From the NCBI RefSeq assembly GCF_014529535.1, contig NW_023503329.1, positions 2,450,130 through 2,514,129 on the forward strand: a stretch of DNA of 64,000 bases. Direction: 5' to 3'. Positions 62,401 through 64,000 of the stretch are shown piece after piece; the stretch's first letter is position 1; every line of letters begins with the position of its first letter. A program made the translations under genes and the position numbers. Below the pieces are notes generated by a model. It was given only the letters and a program-made list of their open reading frames with translations. It did no database searches and was not told where the DNA came from. The DNA comes from Bradysia coprophila. Lineage: Eukaryota; Arthropoda; Insecta; Diptera; Sciaridae.

Positions 62401-64000
62401 TGGCCTGTGCGAAAATTTGAATTTTCTTTTTTAATCTGTCACCTTTTAAAAGTGAAAAATTGTTGTCGAATCTGACATTATGGTCACGTTCAAGTGAATT
62501 TTTTCATAGCAGTCTCTATATTATTCGATCTTTATTGAACAGTCTGAACAGTTTGAATTTATGTTCGGTGAAAGCTAGGATTAAACAACTCTTGGGATTA
62601 TATTTCGAAGTGATTGCCCTTCGAGTGAATGTCAGGGAAATTTAACAAATTTTTTCATGTACAAGATTCGGAGACTTTAAAAGTTTTTTTAAACAAGGAA
62701 ACTGAAAACAATCTTAAGTAACGCACTTCAAGCAAAAGCGATCATAGTCGACAGCTGCCAAATAGAGTTCAATTCTGTATGAAATTGTTTTTTTTACCGT
62801 GTTTTATAGTTGTGTGACACACTGTTATGCTTGTGAAGTGCGTTGTCTGAAGTTTTAATTTAAGCGAAAGTTTGCCAAATTGTAGTGCTGGATGTCTAAA
62901 GTCAAAATTTCACACAAAAGCTCTCCAGTTTGAATTTCAGTGAAAATGTTTATTTTTTTCAAAGACTATTTTTAGGCGAATTTTAATGGAATTAACGAAT
63001 TCTAAAGCAAATTTTTCTTTTCTTTTGTGATAAATTCTATCTTCAATACCAAATCATCTGAAAGCATGCTCATGTTTCCTAGTTTGAATTTCAGTTATTT
63101 GTACTTTGATGATACGTATTATGCATGCAAATCGATTACCATAAGAAAGGAAATGAGTTCAATTAACAAAAATTAACTTTCTTCGATCACGCATCGATCT
63201 ATATTTGATCACTTGTTTTGTTACTCTTAAACGGTTCGCTGTCATACTTTTATTTCGATATAAGCTCTTCGTACGAAATGCACATAAAATGAATTTTCTT
63301 TAACTCGAAAATCAGCTCTTTCACTTTATTAATTAATTGTTTTAATTGCAGTGGCAGCAAACAGAAGATTTTTGCCGCAAAAAGGAAATTCGTGCTCATA
63401 TGTACAAGTTGCGTGAAGAAAGATTACGCAACTTTTATACTGGTGACATGGACGCTGGCATTGGTATGTCCAAATCACCAATGATACCCAGTCATGGCGA
63501 TTCATTGGCCGATCAGAGTTTTCAGAGTTTGAAAGCGAAAGAGATTCGTGATTGTGCCAGTCCTACCAGGTAGCCCCCGATGATTTTCCACTAACAAACA
63601 CAGAAAATTAATTTTCCAACCATTTTCCAAATCAGACACGTACAATACGATATGGGTACGCCAGATACGAGTGGATGGAACGTTATATCGACATCACAGT
63701 TATCATCTGATGGTAAAGAGCAACGTAATACCACACTAGCAACCACCGATGCTGTTCAAGACATTAAAGGTGGCAAGGCAACATTTTCTGGCAAAAATGA
63801 ATTAATTGAATCGCATCGGCATGATGGTGATGACAAGAATTACACGTCTACGTCGGGACATGCTTCGAATACCATTCTCAAAGAGCATGTCGTTACCGGT
63901 GATGACAAAAATGGACGCACCGAGTCAATATCGAACACTACCAGTTCAACTTCCAAGACAACTACATCATCGAAATATCAGTCTGATAATTCGACCAACG
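56437..64000 (+). CDS. Smoothelin-like protein, 5' part (three coding exons, runs off the right edge)
   Basis: Coding exons 56442-56501, 63352-63569 and 63636-64000 (open at the edge) give the first 214 residues. The start MASEVSELSSIKDEDLLRRM plus WQQTEDFCRKKEIRAHMYKL and REERL is a smoothelin domain, matching the I.DE..L..ML..T.DFEERK.IR.A...LR pattern of vertebrate smoothelins. A Ser/Thr-rich region follows. Full-length smoothelins end in a calponin-homology domain that binds actin; it would lie beyond the window. The ATG is five bases inside an exon that follows a pyrimidine-rich tract and AG at 56435-56436, so at least one non-coding 5' exon lies upstream, perhaps far to the left. Frame is continuous across both joins with GT-AG borders. 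Confidence 0.85.
58594..58760. mobile_element. MITE copy C of the CAACGCACTTC family, with target duplication
   Basis: 167 bp with inverted ends CAACGCACTTCAAGCAAAAG and its complement on the right. Exact direct repeats GGTGTAC flank it (58587-58593 and 58761-58767). GGTACTCTAAATAG near the left is answered by AGTACTCTATTTGG near the right. Best preserved of the four copies. No coding capacity. Confidence 0.87.
59012..59160. mobile_element. Short palindromic element, TA-flanked
   Basis: 149 bp with inverted arms of about 50 bp, starting CAC(A/G)CACGGAATTTTGAAA and continuing with CGACACATTTTCTGTTT. TA lies at both outer borders (59010-59011 and 59161-59162), the pattern of Tc1/mariner-derived MITEs. 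Loop about 40 bp. Confidence 0.75.
60120..60138. repeat. GAA trinucleotide microsatellite
   Basis: About six tandem GAA units within the smoothelin-like intron; a similar AAG run lies at 59793-59808. Confidence 0.85.
61478..61983 (-). mobile_element. 5'-truncated LINE with target-site duplication (C-terminal, CCHC-like end)
   Basis: Minus-strand frame ending at 61563 encodes about 140 residues of an element ORF2 C terminus: KYFLSLSKKNIKRITGVLTG then H, and a cysteine/histidine block CNKC..IESSEHFLCKCPAY. That block is typical of RNase-H-bearing LINEs (I/LOA-like). The frame is open from the truncation point to its stop. A short 3' UTR ends in a CTAAA-type repeat. The insert is bounded by the long duplication GATGCATAATGTTTAG (61462-61477) and GATGCATAATGTTAG (61984-61998), differing by one T, as expected from target-primed insertion. 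The active domains are missing, so it is dead. Confidence 0.9.
62010..62640 (-). mobile_element. Degenerate second LINE 3' end with GATAA tail
   Basis: Minus-strand translation of about 62150-62260 reads IEFNSLPSEMKNENSVGVFN and then SKLRSYL, the FNSLP...FK..L..YL signature found at the end of many non-LTR ORF2 proteins. Upstream frames (LLKGDRLKKKIQIFAQANQI, about 62385-62450) look like the preceding region but are broken by stops and frameshifts. The 3' end runs into GATAAGATAAGAT (62010-62022). The truncated LINE at 61478-61983 inserted about 12 bp past this end. The 5' limit is approximate. Confidence 0.65.
62719..62845. mobile_element. MITE copy D of the CAACGCACTTC family
   Basis: 127 bp with ends TAACGCACTTCAAGCAAAAG and CTTGTGAAGTGCGTTG. 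The interior shares ATCATAGT(T/C)GACAGCTG with copy A and GTGTGACAC with copy B. The first base differs from the other copies (T for C). No clear target duplication. Confidence 0.8.

Larger units (their letters stand above)
56502..63351 (+). other. Smoothelin-like gene, first coding intron (6.85 kb)
   Basis: Bounded by GT at 56502 and AG at 63350-63351. It holds MITE copies C and D, a small palindrome (59012-59160), two LINE tails on the minus strand (61478-61983 and 62010-62640) and AAG microsatellites near 59793-59808 and 60120-60138. No internal exon recognised, though small alternative exons cannot be excluded. Confidence 0.75.

Noticed and set aside
1-64000. CRISPR arrays, bacterial operons, prophage or other prokaryotic systems
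   Set aside because: Genes are intron-split animal genes. No spaced direct-repeat arrays, ribosome-binding sites or bacterial genes were seen.

Overview
The window is AT-rich nuclear DNA from an insect, most likely a lower dipteran (fly or gnat). Genes are split by many very short GT-AG introns (about 60-100 bp) plus a few long ones. There are no operons or prokaryotic signals. Recognisable proteins are animal, and the DIRAS-type GTPase and gamma-COP look especially insect-like. The species cannot be fixed from the sequence alone. The predicted joins rest on splice consensus, frame continuity and remembered family alignments; no search was run.

Layout: 1-9.3 kb holds no gene I can support, only a palindromic hAT-like element (3647-4372) and T-rich DNA. 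9.35-12.2 kb, minus strand: a complete five-exon DIRAS-type Ras GTPase. 13.3-15.5 kb, minus: a complete six-exon CLIP-domain serine protease. 17.5-21.0 kb, plus: a complete six-exon coatomer gamma subunit. 22.0-29.8 kb, plus: a complete ten-exon APPBP2 homologue whose 4 kb first intron carries a 1.5 kb hAT-type element with an exact target-site duplication. 29.8-56.4 kb: about 26 kb without a supportable host gene, filled with inverted-repeat elements and LINE or LTR-element remnants. 56.4 kb to the window end, plus: the 5' part of a smoothelin-like gene (three coding exons, first intron 6.85 kb), which runs off the right edge.

The genes have unrelated jobs (small-GTPase signalling, extracellular proteolysis, Golgi vesicle coat, adaptor/ubiquitin-ligase receptor, actin-associated protein), so this is ordinary gene neighbourhood rather than a functional cluster. 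I see no sign of a new multi-gene system. The striking feature is the load of terminal-inverted-repeat and fully palindromic elements: at least fourteen in 64 kb. They include three hAT-type insertions with 8-bp duplications, a four-copy short MITE family, a 1.2 kb foldback with a satellite-like core, and several hairpin elements of 150-730 bp. Several 5'-truncated LINE tails are also present, one bounded by a long target-site duplication.
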